Part shown: positions 45,375-54,363 of the stretch, in pieces
How positions within the stretch are numbered: the stretch's first letter is position 1
Layout of the letters: the number at the start of each line of letters is the position of its first letter
Assembly (NCBI GenBank): GCA_027623325.1
Contig: JAQBXY010000005.1
Coordinates: forward strand, 1 to 64,000
Direction: 5' to 3'
Length of the DNA: 64,000 bases
DNA from: Gemmatimonadota bacterium
GTDB taxonomy: Bacteria > Gemmatimonadota > Gemmatimonadetes > Longimicrobiales > Gaopeijiaceae
The notes under the pieces: generated by a model
Told to the model about the DNA's origin: nothing
The model's input: only the letters and a program-made list of their open reading frames with translations
Databases searched by the model: none
Made by a program: the position numbers and the translations under genes

Positions 45375-46783
45375 CCGCCGATCGGATCGACCTGCGGGCA
45401 CTCGCGTCGGACCGTCCCGTGCACTTCATGGGTGTCGGAGGTGCGGGCATGTATCCGCTCGCGGAACTCCTTCTCCGGAGCGGGGGGAAGGTGAGCGGGT
45501 GTGACATGAAGGACAGTCGCGCGCTGCGCGACCTGGCCGCGTTGGGCGGGGTCGTATGTGTCGGTCACGACGCGGTTCATGCGGCAGAGGCGTCCGCGTT
45601 GGTTACGACGGCCGCAGTTCCCGCCGACCATCCCGAGTTGGTCGCCGCGCGGGCCGCTGGTATTCCGGTACTGAAGCGGGCCGAGGCGCTCGGCGCATGG
45701 GTGTCGCGCGGAACGGTCGTCGGGATCGCGGGCACACACGGAAAGACGACCACTACGGCCATGACCACGGAAATTCTGGCAGCGGCCGGAATGGATCCGA
45801 CGGGCCTCGTGGGGGGGCACGTCACCGGATGGAGTGGAAATCTTCGCTTCGGCGGCGGGGACCTGTTCGTGGTGGAAGCCGACGAATACGACCGGTCGTT
45901 CCTCACGCTCTCGCCCGACGTCGCCGTAGTAACGAATCTCGAAGCCGACCACCTCGACATCTACGGGGATCTCGACGGGGTGCGACAGGGCTTCCTGGAT
46001 TTCCTGGCCGGCGTGCGCGGAGGCGGAAGGGTCATCGTCTGCTCCGACGACCACGGTGCTTCGGCCATGCTGCCCTCGATCGGCTCGGCAGGCTACACCT
46101 ACGGGACGTCGGCCGGCTCGATGCTCCGAGCCACGGACGTCACCGTGACTGCGGCCCGGACGCGCTGCACAGTCTTTGAGGAAGGCCGAGCGGTAGGGGC
46201 TCTCGAATTGCGGATGGGCGGGCGGCACAACCTGCTGAACGCTCTCGGGGCCGCAGCCGCGTCCCGGGCTGTCGGGGCGGAGTGGGTCGACATCTTCCGG
46301 TCACTCGCTGCTTTCGCGGGAGTCGGTCGGCGCCTCGAGCGTCTCGGAGAAGTCGGGGGAGTCACGGTGATGGACGACTACGCACATCACCCGACTGAAA
46401 TCGCTGCGGCGTTGCGGGCCGCGCGTGCAATGTTTGGACAGGCCAGGCTCGTCGGAGTGTTCCAGCCCCACCTCTTCTCGCGCACCCGCGACTTCGCCCG
46501 GGAGTTCGGCGAAGCACTCGCACTCGCGGACGCGGTCTGGGTCACAGACGTCTTCCCGGCCCGCGAGGCGCCGATTCCCGGAGTGACCGGTCAGGTGATC
46601 GTGGACGCCACACGCGCGGCGGGCGCGCGAGAGGTCCACTACGTCCAGGCGCTCGATTCGCTCGCGAACGCAGTCTGCGAAGGCGTCCGGTACGGCGACG
46701 TGGTCGTGACCATGGGCGCGGGCTCGATCGAGGTGGTCGGTCCCGCGCTGATCGCGGCGCTGAAGGAGCCGGTCCATGCGTAG
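45371..46783 (+). CDS. murC: UDP-MurNAc:L-Ala ligase MurC
   Basis: 470 residues. VHFMGVGGAGMYPLAELLL, GCDMKDSRALRDL, ATP loop GIAGTHGKTTTTAMTTEIL, EADEYDRSFL, TNLEADHLDIYGDLDGV, MDDYAHHPTEIAAALRAAR and QPHLFSRTRDFAREFGEAL. Adds the first L-Ala. ATGA overlap with murG. MurB, which usually follows, is absent. Confidence 0.96.
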   Translation: MTADRIDLRALASDRPVHFMGVGGAGMYPLAELLLRSGGKVSGCDMKDSRALRDLAALGGVVCVGHDAVHAAEASALVTTAAVPADHPELVAARAAGIPVLKRAEALGAWVSRGTVVGIAGTHGKTTTTAMTTEILAAAGMDPTGLVGGHVTGWSGNLRFGGGDLFVVEADEYDRSFLTLSPDVAVVTNLEADHLDIYGDLDGVRQGFLDFLAGVRGGGRVIVCSDDHGASAMLPSIGSAGYTYGTSAGSMLRATDVTVTAARTRCTVFEEGRAVGALELRMGGRHNLLNALGAAAASRAVGAEWVDIFRSLAAFAGVGRRLERLGEVGGVTVMDDYAHHPTEIAAALRAARAMFGQARLVGVFQPHLFSRTRDFAREFGEALALADAVWVTDVFPAREAPIPGVTGQVIVDATRAAGAREVHYVQALDSLANAVCEGVRYGDVVVTMGAGSIEVVGPALIAALKEPVHA

Positions 46784-47513
46784 AGACATGCGAATCCTAC
46801 TCGGGACCGTGGCACTCGGAGGCGTCGCGACCTGGGGGCCTCTCGTCCCCCAGGCGATCTCGAGCATGCAGACGTTCCAAGTCTCCGACGTGGAAGTGCG
46901 GGGCCTCCGGTTTCTGACCGAGGATTCCATCATCGCTCAGCTCGAACTGGTCCCGGCTTCGTCGGTGTGGGGTGACAAGGGCGTTTGGACGGAGCGACTG
47001 CTCGCGCACCGGCTTGTTCGGCGAGCCGAGGTGCGGCGCAGGATTCCGAACGGCCTCCTCGTCACGATCGAGGAACGTCGACCGATCGCGCTGGCCGCGA
47101 CCCCGACCCTCGAACCGCTCGATGTGGAGGGCTTTCGCCTTCCGATCGACCCCGCGCGTTATCGGCTGGATCTGCCCATCATTACCGGTTCTCGGATGCC
47201 ACCCACCGGATCGGCGCTCTTCGGTGAGGACGTTCGGCTCCTCGCCGGGCAGGTGGAGCATCTCATGACGTCCGACCTGGACTTCGTGCAAAGAGTTTCG
47301 ACGCTGCGCCGGGACCCGCGTGGCTCCCTCGTGGCCCGACTCACCGGTCCCGACGTCGACTTTCTGCTTCCCCTCGGCGTGTCCCCGGCTCTGCTTCGTG
47401 AGGGCCAGGCTGCGTTGAACGATGCCCTGTCCCGGAATCCAGCCGAAGCGCCTCAGGCAATCGACCTCAGATTTGCGGACCAGGTTGTGGTCCGCCGCGG
47501 ACGGGACAGATAG
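46776..47513 (+). CDS. ftsQ: Cell division protein FtsQ
   Basis: 245 residues. N-terminal hydrophobic segment (ILLGTVALGGVATWGPLV, ~7-24), a POTRA domain beginning FQVSDVEVRGLRFLTEDSIIAQL and the FtsQ core with RRRIPNGLLVTIEERRPIALA. Links FtsL to early divisome proteins. ATG 46776 overlaps murC by 8 nt; ATG 46788 is a possible alternative. Weakly conserved family, so position matters. Confidence 0.9.
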   Translation: MRRDMRILLGTVALGGVATWGPLVPQAISSMQTFQVSDVEVRGLRFLTEDSIIAQLELVPASSVWGDKGVWTERLLAHRLVRRAEVRRRIPNGLLVTIEERRPIALAATPTLEPLDVEGFRLPIDPARYRLDLPIITGSRMPPTGSALFGEDVRLLAGQVEHLMTSDLDFVQRVSTLRRDPRGSLVARLTGPDVDFLLPLGVSPALLREGQAALNDALSRNPAEAPQAIDLRFADQVVVRRGRDR

Positions 47514-47515
47514 GT

Positions 47516-48745
47516 ATGCGTGCAAACCTGATTGCCGGACTCGACATCGGAACGACCAACACGTGCGCGGTGATCGGTGAGATCGTCGGCGACCCGCGCC
47601 GTCCCGGCCTGACGATTCTGGGGGTAGGTCAGGCCCGTACGGGTGGTTTGCGAGGTGACATGGTCACCAACATCGACGAGATGACCGAGTCGGTCAGGTC
47701 GGCCATGAAGGAGGCCGAGCTGATGGCCGGCGTGTCCGTCGATCGCGTGTACACCGGCATCGGTGGAGACCACGTCCGGGCCACCAACTCGATGGGTGTC
47801 GTCGCGATTTCCGAAGAAGAGGTGACACGGGACGATGTCGAGCGCGTCCACATCGTCGCCCGGGCAGTTGCTCTTCCTCCGGATCGCGAGATGGTCCATG
47901 CGATTCCCCAGGAATACCGTGTCGACAATCAGCGGGGCATCAAGGATCCGCTCGGCATGGCCGGCGTTCGCCTCGAGTCCGAGGTCTTCCTCGTCACCTG
48001 CCAGGTCACTGCGGCGGCGAACATCAAGAAGGCCGTGAATCGCGCTGGGTACCGGGTCCAGGAACTCGTGCTCGCACCGCTGGCCGGCGCTCGAGCCGTG
48101 CTCACGGAAGACGAGAAGGAAGTCGGGGTGGCCATGGTCGAGATCGGCGCTGCGACCACGAACGTCGCCGTCTACTACGAAGGGAAGATCCAGCACGTGT
48201 CCATCCTGCCGTTCGGCGGAGCCACGCTGACCGCCGATCTCGTGCGGGGTTTGGCCGTGCCGCATGCCGAGGCTCGACGCGCGCTCGAAATGCACGCTGT
48301 GGCGTTTGCACAGCTCGTCGATCCCCGGGAGACCGTCGACTTGCCGGGCCCGTCGCCGGGCCAGATGCGCTCCGTCGCTCGCGAATTGATCGCGCATATC
48401 GTGGAGCAACGGCTCGACGAGATGTTCGGAATCGTGCAGGGCGAACTGCAGGACCACGCGGTCTTGGACAAGCTCGGTGCGGGAGTGGTGCTCACCGGCG
48501 GAACGGTTGCGATTCCCGGGATCGTCGAGTTGGCCCAGCAGATTTTTGCCTCCCCCGTTCGGCTCGGCGTGCCGAACGAGGGATTGGGAGGACTGGCCGA
48601 CGCCGTTCGCCGGCCGCGGTTTGCGGTCGGGACGGGCCTCGCCCTGTGGGGCGCAGATCGCTTCGCCGAGACCGGGCGCGGCGCGTCGACCATCACGTCG
48701 GGTGTTATGACCAAACTCGGAACGTGGCTCAAAGAGTTTTTCTAA
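47516..48745 (+). CDS. ftsA: Cell division protein FtsA
   Basis: 409 residues, actin fold. NLIAGLDIGTTNTCAVIGEI, the SHS2 domain (GDMVTNIDEMTESVRSAM), DREMVHAIPQEYRVDNQRGIKDPLGM, VEIGAATTNVAVYYEGKIQHV, and GAGVVLTGGTVAIPGI. The C-terminus (MTKLGTWLKEFF) is the amphipathic membrane-targeting helix. Two bases after the ftsQ stop. Confidence 0.96.
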   Translation: MRANLIAGLDIGTTNTCAVIGEIVGDPRRPGLTILGVGQARTGGLRGDMVTNIDEMTESVRSAMKEAELMAGVSVDRVYTGIGGDHVRATNSMGVVAISEEEVTRDDVERVHIVARAVALPPDREMVHAIPQEYRVDNQRGIKDPLGMAGVRLESEVFLVTCQVTAAANIKKAVNRAGYRVQELVLAPLAGARAVLTEDEKEVGVAMVEIGAATTNVAVYYEGKIQHVSILPFGGATLTADLVRGLAVPHAEARRALEMHAVAFAQLVDPRETVDLPGPSPGQMRSVARELIAHIVEQRLDEMFGIVQGELQDHAVLDKLGAGVVLTGGTVAIPGIVELAQQIFASPVRLGVPNEGLGGLADAVRRPRFAVGTGLALWGADRFAETGRGASTITSGVMTKLGTWLKEFF

Positions 48746-48774
48746 TAGTTGCCTAACCTCGCTAGGGAGGAGAC

Positions 48775-50028
48775 ATGATGATCTTCGAGTTCGAAGAGGC
48801 CCCGATCCGGAATGCCCGGATGAAGGTCGTAGGCATCGGGGGAGCCGGCGGAAACGCCGTCAACCGGATGATCGACGAGGAGTTGGAGGGCGTGGAGTTC
48901 ATCTCGATGAACACCGATGGGCAAGCTTTGAAGAGCTCCAAAGCCCAAATCACGATACAGATCGGAAAGAAGCTCACCCGCGGCCTGGGTGCGGGCGCGC
49001 GCCCGGAAGTCGGGCGTCAGGCCCTCGCCGAGAGTGAGGACGACGTGCGCCGGGCCCTGGAGGGAGCTGATCTCGTGTTCGTGACGGCGGGCATGGGTGG
49101 TGGTACGGGAACCGGAGCCGCACCTCTGGTAGCGGAAATAGCTCGCGAAATGGGAGCGCTTACGATCGGTGTGGTCACCAAGCCGTTCTCGTTCGAAGGC
49201 AAGAAGAGAGAGCGTCAGGCCATGCAGGGGCTCGCTGAGCTCCGCCGATGCGTCGACACGATGATCCTGGTTCCGAACGACCGGCTCCTCGCGGTCGTGC
49301 CGAAAGGGACGTCGTTCCGAGACGCGTTGAAGAAGGCCGACGAAGTGCTCCTCAACGCGACGCAGGGAATCTCTGACCTCATACGCGTAACGGGTGAGGT
49401 CAATGTCGACTTTGCTGATGTGCGCACCGTCATGTCTGCCCGGGGGCCAGCCCTCATGGGATCCGGCTTCGGCGAAGGGGACAACCGGGCCCAGGAGGCC
49501 GCGCAGGAGGCGATCTCGTCTCCGCTGCTCGACAACGTATCCATCGCGGGTGCCAAGGGCGTCTTGATCAACATCACGGGCGGAATGGATCTCGCCATTG
49601 ACGAGGTTACGACGATAGCGTCCATTATCTCGGACGAGGCGGGAGACGAAGCCGAGATCATCTTCGGTGCCGTTCACGATCCCGAATTGGAAGGCAAGAT
49701 CCGCGTGACAGTCATCGCGACGGGCTTCGATTCGGAGGAGGACGAGAAGGTGATCCCGGGTAACTTCCGTCGACCCCGCGTGCAGCCTCAGGTCCAGGTC
49801 CAGGTTCAACCGGTGCAGCCGGTGCAGTCGATCCAGCAGATGTTGCAGCCCGTGCTGCAGCCCCCCCCGCACCCGATGCCCTTGGAGCAGATCCCGGTCC
49901 GGATGGTTGCGGGTGGCGGAATGGTGGAACCGGTGCTCCCGCTGAGTAGATTTCCTGAGCGAATTGTCTCCAGGGAACAGATAGAGGGGTTGGATATTCC
50001 GACGTTCATTCGTCGTCAAATGGACTGA
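48775..50028 (+). CDS. ftsZ: Cell division GTPase FtsZ
   Basis: 417 residues. [25 protein letters not shown], the tubulin signature [36 protein letters not shown] and [17 protein letters not shown] linker rich in Q, V and P (~325-375, near-repeats of VQPVQ) leads to the conserved end [12 protein letters not shown] that binds FtsA. ATG 48775 follows GGGAGGAGAC. The 29-nt gap to ftsA is the largest in the cluster after mraZ. Confidence 0.98.
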   Translation: MMIFEFEEAPIRNARMKVVGIGGAGGNAVNRMIDEELEGVEFISMNTDGQALKSSKAQITIQIGKKLTRGLGAGARPEVGRQALAESEDDVRRALEGADLVFVTAGMGGGTGTGAAPLVAEIAREMGALTIGVVTKPFSFEGKKRERQAMQGLAELRRCVDTMILVPNDRLLAVVPKGTSFRDALKKADEVLLNATQGISDLIRVTGEVNVDFADVRTVMSARGPALMGSGFGEGDNRAQEAAQEAISSPLLDNVSIAGAKGVLINITGGMDLAIDEVTTIASIISDEAGDEAEIIFGAVHDPELEGKIRVTVIATGFDSEEDEKVIPGNFRRPRVQPQVQVQVQPVQPVQSIQQMLQPVLQPPPHPMPLEQIPVRMVAGGGMVEPVLPLSRFPERIVSREQIEGLDIPTFIRRQMD

Positions 50029-50072
50029 GCCGGTTCTCCCTAGCGCCGGACCATTCATTTGGCGAGCGGCTG

Positions 50073-50110
50073 CCCGGCGGAGACGTCCGCCGGGTAGTCA
50101 CGGCTTTTTT
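50073..50110 (+). terminator. Putative terminator after ftsZ
   Basis: CCCGGCGGA-GACG-TCCGCCGGG (50073-50094), then nine bases and TTTTTTT. The gap is long for a classic terminator; a 4-bp GCCG/CGGC stem directly before the T-run is an alternative. Fits the end of the dcw operon. Confidence 0.55.
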
Positions 50111-50125
50111 TGGTGGAGAGGGACG

Positions 50126-51436
50126 ATGAAGGTGCAGGATGCACGCCGAACGTGCTTGTTCTGGGTGAGCGCTTGTCTAACGCTCGCCCTACCGGCGTGT
50201 GGCATGGACGTGCCCGACGTGGGAGCACTTCCGGTGGTCTATGTGCCGCCCGCCGAGAAGGTCGAGATTCTTTCCCTCGGGCGTGGCCAGACCTTCGGCC
50301 AACTCCTCGACGGGACGATCAACGCAAACGAACAGGCGTCGCTCCTGCTCGCGTTCCAGGATCATGCGAGTCCTCGCCGCATGCGGCAGGGCACGGAGAT
50401 CACGCTACGGTACTTGCCCGACGAGGGCTGGTTACGCGGCGTCGATGTCGCGATCAGCCCCGACCAGACGATCCGGCTGGATCGCGATGTCGTGGGCTGG
50501 CACTCGGACCTGATCGAAACCCCCATCTACGTCGACACGCTTTTCGCGAGCGGCGAGATCGAGACGGTGCTGTGGAGCGCCGTCGTGAACAACCCGATTT
50601 TGGCGGGGCTGACGTTCGAAGATCGCAATCGCCTCATTGACCATCTCGATCGGGTCTTTCAGTGGCAGGTGGACTTTTCTCGTCAGATCCGGGTGGGTGA
50701 CACGTATCGCTTCGCGTTCGAGCGGGAGGTTCGTCCCGATGGTTCGATGCGTGCCGGGAAGTTGTTGGCGGCCGAGTTCGTGAATAGCGGTACGCCCTAT
50801 CACGCGGTCTACTTCGACCCGAACGGCGACGGCCAGGGATCGTACTTCGATCTCGACGGGCTATCGGTACGGCGCGCGTTTCTCCTCAAGCCGCTGGCCT
50901 ACCGCAGGATTTCGGGACGCTTCACTAACTCCCGGTACCACCCGGTCCTAAATACGTGGCGGGCACACCGTGGCGTCGATTACGCGGCGGATGCTGGAAC
51001 GGAGATCATGGCGACATCGGACGGTGTCGTGATCCACAGAGGGTGGAAGGGCAGCTTTGGAAACATGGTCGAGATCCGCCACCCGAACGGCTTCGTTACG
51101 AGGTATGCCCACCTTCGGGCGTTCAAGGGTGACATCGTCTTGGGCACGCGCGTCCGGCAGAGCGACATCATCGGGTACGTGGGCCAGACGGGGCTGGCGA
51201 GTGGCCCGCACCTCCATTATGAAATGCTCAATGGCGGTCGCCAGATGGACCCGCTTTCCGTCGATCTCCCGGCCGGAGACCCCGTGCCCGCCGATGACCG
51301 TGTGCGCTGGCAGGCCGACAAGGTGGCTCGCCTGGACCTCCTCGAATCAATCCCTCGGTCGGGTCCGGTGCGGAGCTTCGTCGTCGACGCAGTACCCGCG
51401 CAGTCCACGGAGCTTCGCGGGGGGGCGCACAAGTAA
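50126..51436 (+). CDS. M23 (LytM) metallopeptidase lipoprotein
   Basis: 436 residues. Lipoprotein signal (SACLTLALPAC), LysM/OapA-like middle with GQTFGQLLDGTINANEQ and SRQIRVGDTYRFAFE, then a peptidase M23 domain: RAHRGVDYAADAGTEIMATSDGVV (His/Asp zinc ligands), NPNG-type loop RHPNGFVTRYAHLRAF and GLASGPHLHYEML (HxH). An active peptidoglycan endopeptidase by residues. Immediately behind ftsZ, so cell separation is plausible. Confidence 0.9.
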   Translation: MKVQDARRTCLFWVSACLTLALPACGMDVPDVGALPVVYVPPAEKVEILSLGRGQTFGQLLDGTINANEQASLLLAFQDHASPRRMRQGTEITLRYLPDEGWLRGVDVAISPDQTIRLDRDVVGWHSDLIETPIYVDTLFASGEIETVLWSAVVNNPILAGLTFEDRNRLIDHLDRVFQWQVDFSRQIRVGDTYRFAFEREVRPDGSMRAGKLLAAEFVNSGTPYHAVYFDPNGDGQGSYFDLDGLSVRRAFLLKPLAYRRISGRFTNSRYHPVLNTWRAHRGVDYAADAGTEIMATSDGVVIHRGWKGSFGNMVEIRHPNGFVTRYAHLRAFKGDIVLGTRVRQSDIIGYVGQTGLASGPHLHYEMLNGGRQMDPLSVDLPAGDPVPADDRVRWQADKVARLDLLESIPRSGPVRSFVVDAVPAQSTELRGGAHK

Positions 51437-51491
51437 TCTTGGCTTGTGAGCGTTCCGGCCTTCGTGTGGCCGGCATCAACCATCGTTTCGT

Positions 51492-53432
51492 GTGGCGGCT
51501 CCGTTGATCCGCTGGCTATTGTTCTTCGGATTGGCCGGAGGGCTCACCGCCTATTCGTTCTGGGTCTACCTGCGAGTCGATCTCCCCGTCCCGGCCGCAA
51601 GGGCTCTCGCCGCGGTCCGGGCCACAGCCCTCGTTCTACTCCTCCTGCTCCTGTTCGACGTTCGCGTTCCAGCGGGTGGCGTCGGCGGGGCTCCTACGCG
51701 TTGGGTCCTCCTCGATGTTTCCCTCAGCATGGCCGCTCCAGGGCCCGACGGAGTCGCGGCTTGGACCGGGGCGTCGACGCGGGCCGATGAGCTGCGGCGA
51801 GAGGGATGGAATGTGGTGCGCTTCGGAGGGACGACCCTAACGGCCGGGCTCGAATTTGATGCACTTCCCGATGCGCTCACGACGCGCCTCGCTCCGGCGC
51901 TGGCCGCAGCCGCGGAGGGTGGCGCGCGCGAGGTGCGCGTTCTTTCCGATCTCCGTTTCGACGATGGAGTGGCGATCCGAGCCGCCTTGACGGCGCTCCC
52001 TCTGGACGTAGCCTTCGAAGGGTTCGGAAGCGCGGTCACCAACGCGGGTATCGCACGCTTCGAAGTGTCCGATCTGCTACAGCCCGATCGACCGATGACT
52101 GCGGAGCTGGAGGTCCACGGGGGCGCGACCGGAGATTCTCTCTTGGTCGAGATCTTCGAGGAGGCCGAGTCGGTCTCACGGATATGGGTTCGAGCGCCAA
52201 GCAGTGGGCTGCGGTCGGGTGTGGATCTCGAGCTACCCCCGCCTTCTTCGACGGGGCGGATCCGGTACACGGCGCGGGTGTCGCTCGGTTCGGATGCGTT
52301 CGAGTCGGATGACGCATCGGTTGCCTATGCCACGGTCGGGTACGAGGAGGGTGCGGTAGTTCTCGTGTCGCTGGCCCCAGATTGGGAGCCCCGGCACCTG
52401 CTCCCCGTTCTCGAGGATGTGACGGGGCTGCCGACCGTGGGTTACCTCCGGGCGGGCCCGGATCGGTACGTTCGGCTTGGCCGGGCGATCGACCGAGGTG
52501 CTCCTGTCGACTCGGCGGCCGTTCGCCGGGCCGCGGTCGACGCCACCATCTTTGTCGTTCATGGTCTGGGCGCCGATTCCGACGAGTGGGTCAGCGCGCT
52601 CGTCGCACGCCCCGGTCGTCGACTGCTCCTCCCCATCGATCCGGCCGGGGCGGCGACGGCGGGCATCGAAGTCGCTCCACCGAGATCGGGCGAGTGGTAT
52701 GCCTCGCCTGACATCCCGACCTCCCCGATCGCGGGTGCCCTGTCCGGAGTGCCCCTGCAGGGACTCCCGCCCCTGACCGCCGTGATGACGATGGATCAGG
52801 ACGCGGGTGCGGCGACGCTGCACCTTCAACTCCGTGGTGCCGGAGCGCCCGAGAACGGGTTCCGACTGGTCGACCGGTCGACGGGCCGAATGGCGGTCTC
52901 GCTGGCTTCCGGCTTCTGGCGGTGGGCCATGCGCGATGCGGGGCGCGAACCCTATCGAAGAATCTGGTCAGGGGTCGTGGGGTGGATCCTCTCGGACCAG
53001 GAAATCCTCGCTTCGGAGCCCCGTCCGACTCGATGGGTCGTCGATCGGGGCGCGCCCGTGGACTGGAGCCTGCCTTCGGATGGAGCCCCCGCTCGGATCG
53101 TGGTTCGCTCCGGCGAGGATGTGGTGGTCGATACGGTGATCGGGGGGGTGGGTTCCGCCTCGACCGGGACGCTACCGCCCGGTGCGTACTCGTACTCGGT
53201 GCTCGACATCGCTCAGGACACGTTGGCCGCGGGACGGTTCGACGTCGCGACAGCGACGACCGAAATGCTGCCGGCGAGCATGCTACCCGACCTCGTCGGG
53301 GCTGGCTCTGCGCGGGGCCGGGCCGGCGACGGGGCGGGGCGTCCCCTGCGGACATTCCCGTGGCCCTTCATTCTCGTCATCGTGCTCCTGTGCGGCGAGT
53401 GGATCGTTCGCCGCCGAAGCGGACTGCGCTGA
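51492..53432 (+). CDS. VWA-like membrane protein, unknown
   Basis: 646 residues. Two N-terminal TM helices (LLFFGLAGGLTAYSFWVYL; ALVLLLLLLFDV), a VWA-like start (TRWVLLDVSLSM, partial MIDAS DxSxS) and long extracytoplasmic beta-rich regions. A C-terminal TM (FPWPFILVIVLLCGEWIV) is followed by a basic tail. Layout of BatA/aerotolerance-type or LD-carboxypeptidase-linked proteins, but I do not recognise a family. GTG 51492. Seven bases before ftsY. Confidence 0.7.
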   Translation: MAAPLIRWLLFFGLAGGLTAYSFWVYLRVDLPVPAARALAAVRATALVLLLLLLFDVRVPAGGVGGAPTRWVLLDVSLSMAAPGPDGVAAWTGASTRADELRREGWNVVRFGGTTLTAGLEFDALPDALTTRLAPALAAAAEGGAREVRVLSDLRFDDGVAIRAALTALPLDVAFEGFGSAVTNAGIARFEVSDLLQPDRPMTAELEVHGGATGDSLLVEIFEEAESVSRIWVRAPSSGLRSGVDLELPPPSSTGRIRYTARVSLGSDAFESDDASVAYATVGYEEGAVVLVSLAPDWEPRHLLPVLEDVTGLPTVGYLRAGPDRYVRLGRAIDRGAPVDSAAVRRAAVDATIFVVHGLGADSDEWVSALVARPGRRLLLPIDPAGAATAGIEVAPPRSGEWYASPDIPTSPIAGALSGVPLQGLPPLTAVMTMDQDAGAATLHLQLRGAGAPENGFRLVDRSTGRMAVSLASGFWRWAMRDAGREPYRRIWSGVVGWILSDQEILASEPRPTRWVVDRGAPVDWSLPSDGAPARIVVRSGEDVVVDTVIGGVGSASTGTLPPGAYSYSVLDIAQDTLAAGRFDVATATTEMLPASMLPDLVGAGSARGRAGDGAGRPLRTFPWPFILVIVLLCGEWIVRRRSGLR

Positions 53433-53439
53433 GAGCGGG

Positions 53440-54363
53440 ATGCCGCGCCTTTTCAAGAAGAAGCTCGAACGTAAGAAGGGATTGTGGCGTCGTGTCGTCG
53501 ACCTGGCGCTGACCGACGTCCGCGTCGCGGCAGGCGGCTTCGACACCAAGGCCCTGGAAATGCTCGAGGAGCGCCTCTTGGCCGCAGATTTCGGCGTTCC
53601 TGCCACGCTGCGCCTCACCGACCGAGCCGAGCAGGCGGTGCGGCGGGGGACCGTGAGGGGTTCGGCAGGTCTCGTGCAGTCGCTGAAAGAGGAAATCGCG
53701 GAAATCCTCGCGCCGACCGCGGAGAGTGGACTCAACTCCGCCGAATCCGGCCCGACCGTGTACCTGATGGTGGGTGTGAACGGGGTGGGAAAGACAACCT
53801 CGGTCGCGAAGGTCGCGCACCATCTCATCCAGGATGGGCACACCGTGATGGTGGCGGCCGCGGACACGTACCGAGCCGGGGCGGTCGCCCAACTCGAGAT
53901 GTGGGCGGATCGGATTGGGGCCGACTTCCTTAGGGGCCAGCAGGGCGGAGATCCGGCGGCCGTCGCCTTCGACGCCCTCGAGGCGGCCGAGGCGCGCGGC
54001 ATCGACGTGGTCTTGATCGATACGGCCGGTCGCCTCCACACTCACCGGGGCCTGATGGCGGAGTTGACGAAGATCGACCGCGTTGTACGACGCCGTATCG
54101 AGGGCGCTCCGCACGAGACGCTGATCGTGCTCGACGCCACGGTAGGGCAGAACGCCGTGCGCCAGGTCGAGGCGTTCTCGAAGTCCGTGCAGCTGAGTGG
54201 CATCGTCCTAGCGAAGATGGATTCGTCGGCGCGGGGCGGCATCGTCGTTGCGCTGCAACAGGAGTACGGAATACCGGTGAAGCTGGTCGGGACGGGCGAG
54301 GGACTCGAGGATCTCGAGTCGTTCGACGCGACGAGCTTCATCGAAGCCGTTTTCGGGCCGTGA
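53440..54363 (+). CDS. ftsY: Signal recognition particle receptor FtsY
   Basis: 307 residues without the long acidic N-terminus of E. coli. NG domain: MVGVNGVGKTTSVAKVAHHL (G1), AADTYRAGAVAQLEMWADRIG, VLIDTAGRLHTHRGLMAEL, VLDATVGQNAVRQVEAF, VLAKMDSSARGG (usual TKLDGTAKGG altered) and GTGEGLEDLESFD. Targets ribosomes to SecYEG with Ffh. ATG 53440; TGA overlaps recG (GTGA). Confidence 0.95.
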   Translation: MPRLFKKKLERKKGLWRRVVDLALTDVRVAAGGFDTKALEMLEERLLAADFGVPATLRLTDRAEQAVRRGTVRGSAGLVQSLKEEIAEILAPTAESGLNSAESGPTVYLMVGVNGVGKTTSVAKVAHHLIQDGHTVMVAAADTYRAGAVAQLEMWADRIGADFLRGQQGGDPAAVAFDALEAAEARGIDVVLIDTAGRLHTHRGLMAELTKIDRVVRRRIEGAPHETLIVLDATVGQNAVRQVEAFSKSVQLSGIVLAKMDSSARGGIVVALQQEYGIPVKLVGTGEGLEDLESFDATSFIEAVFGP

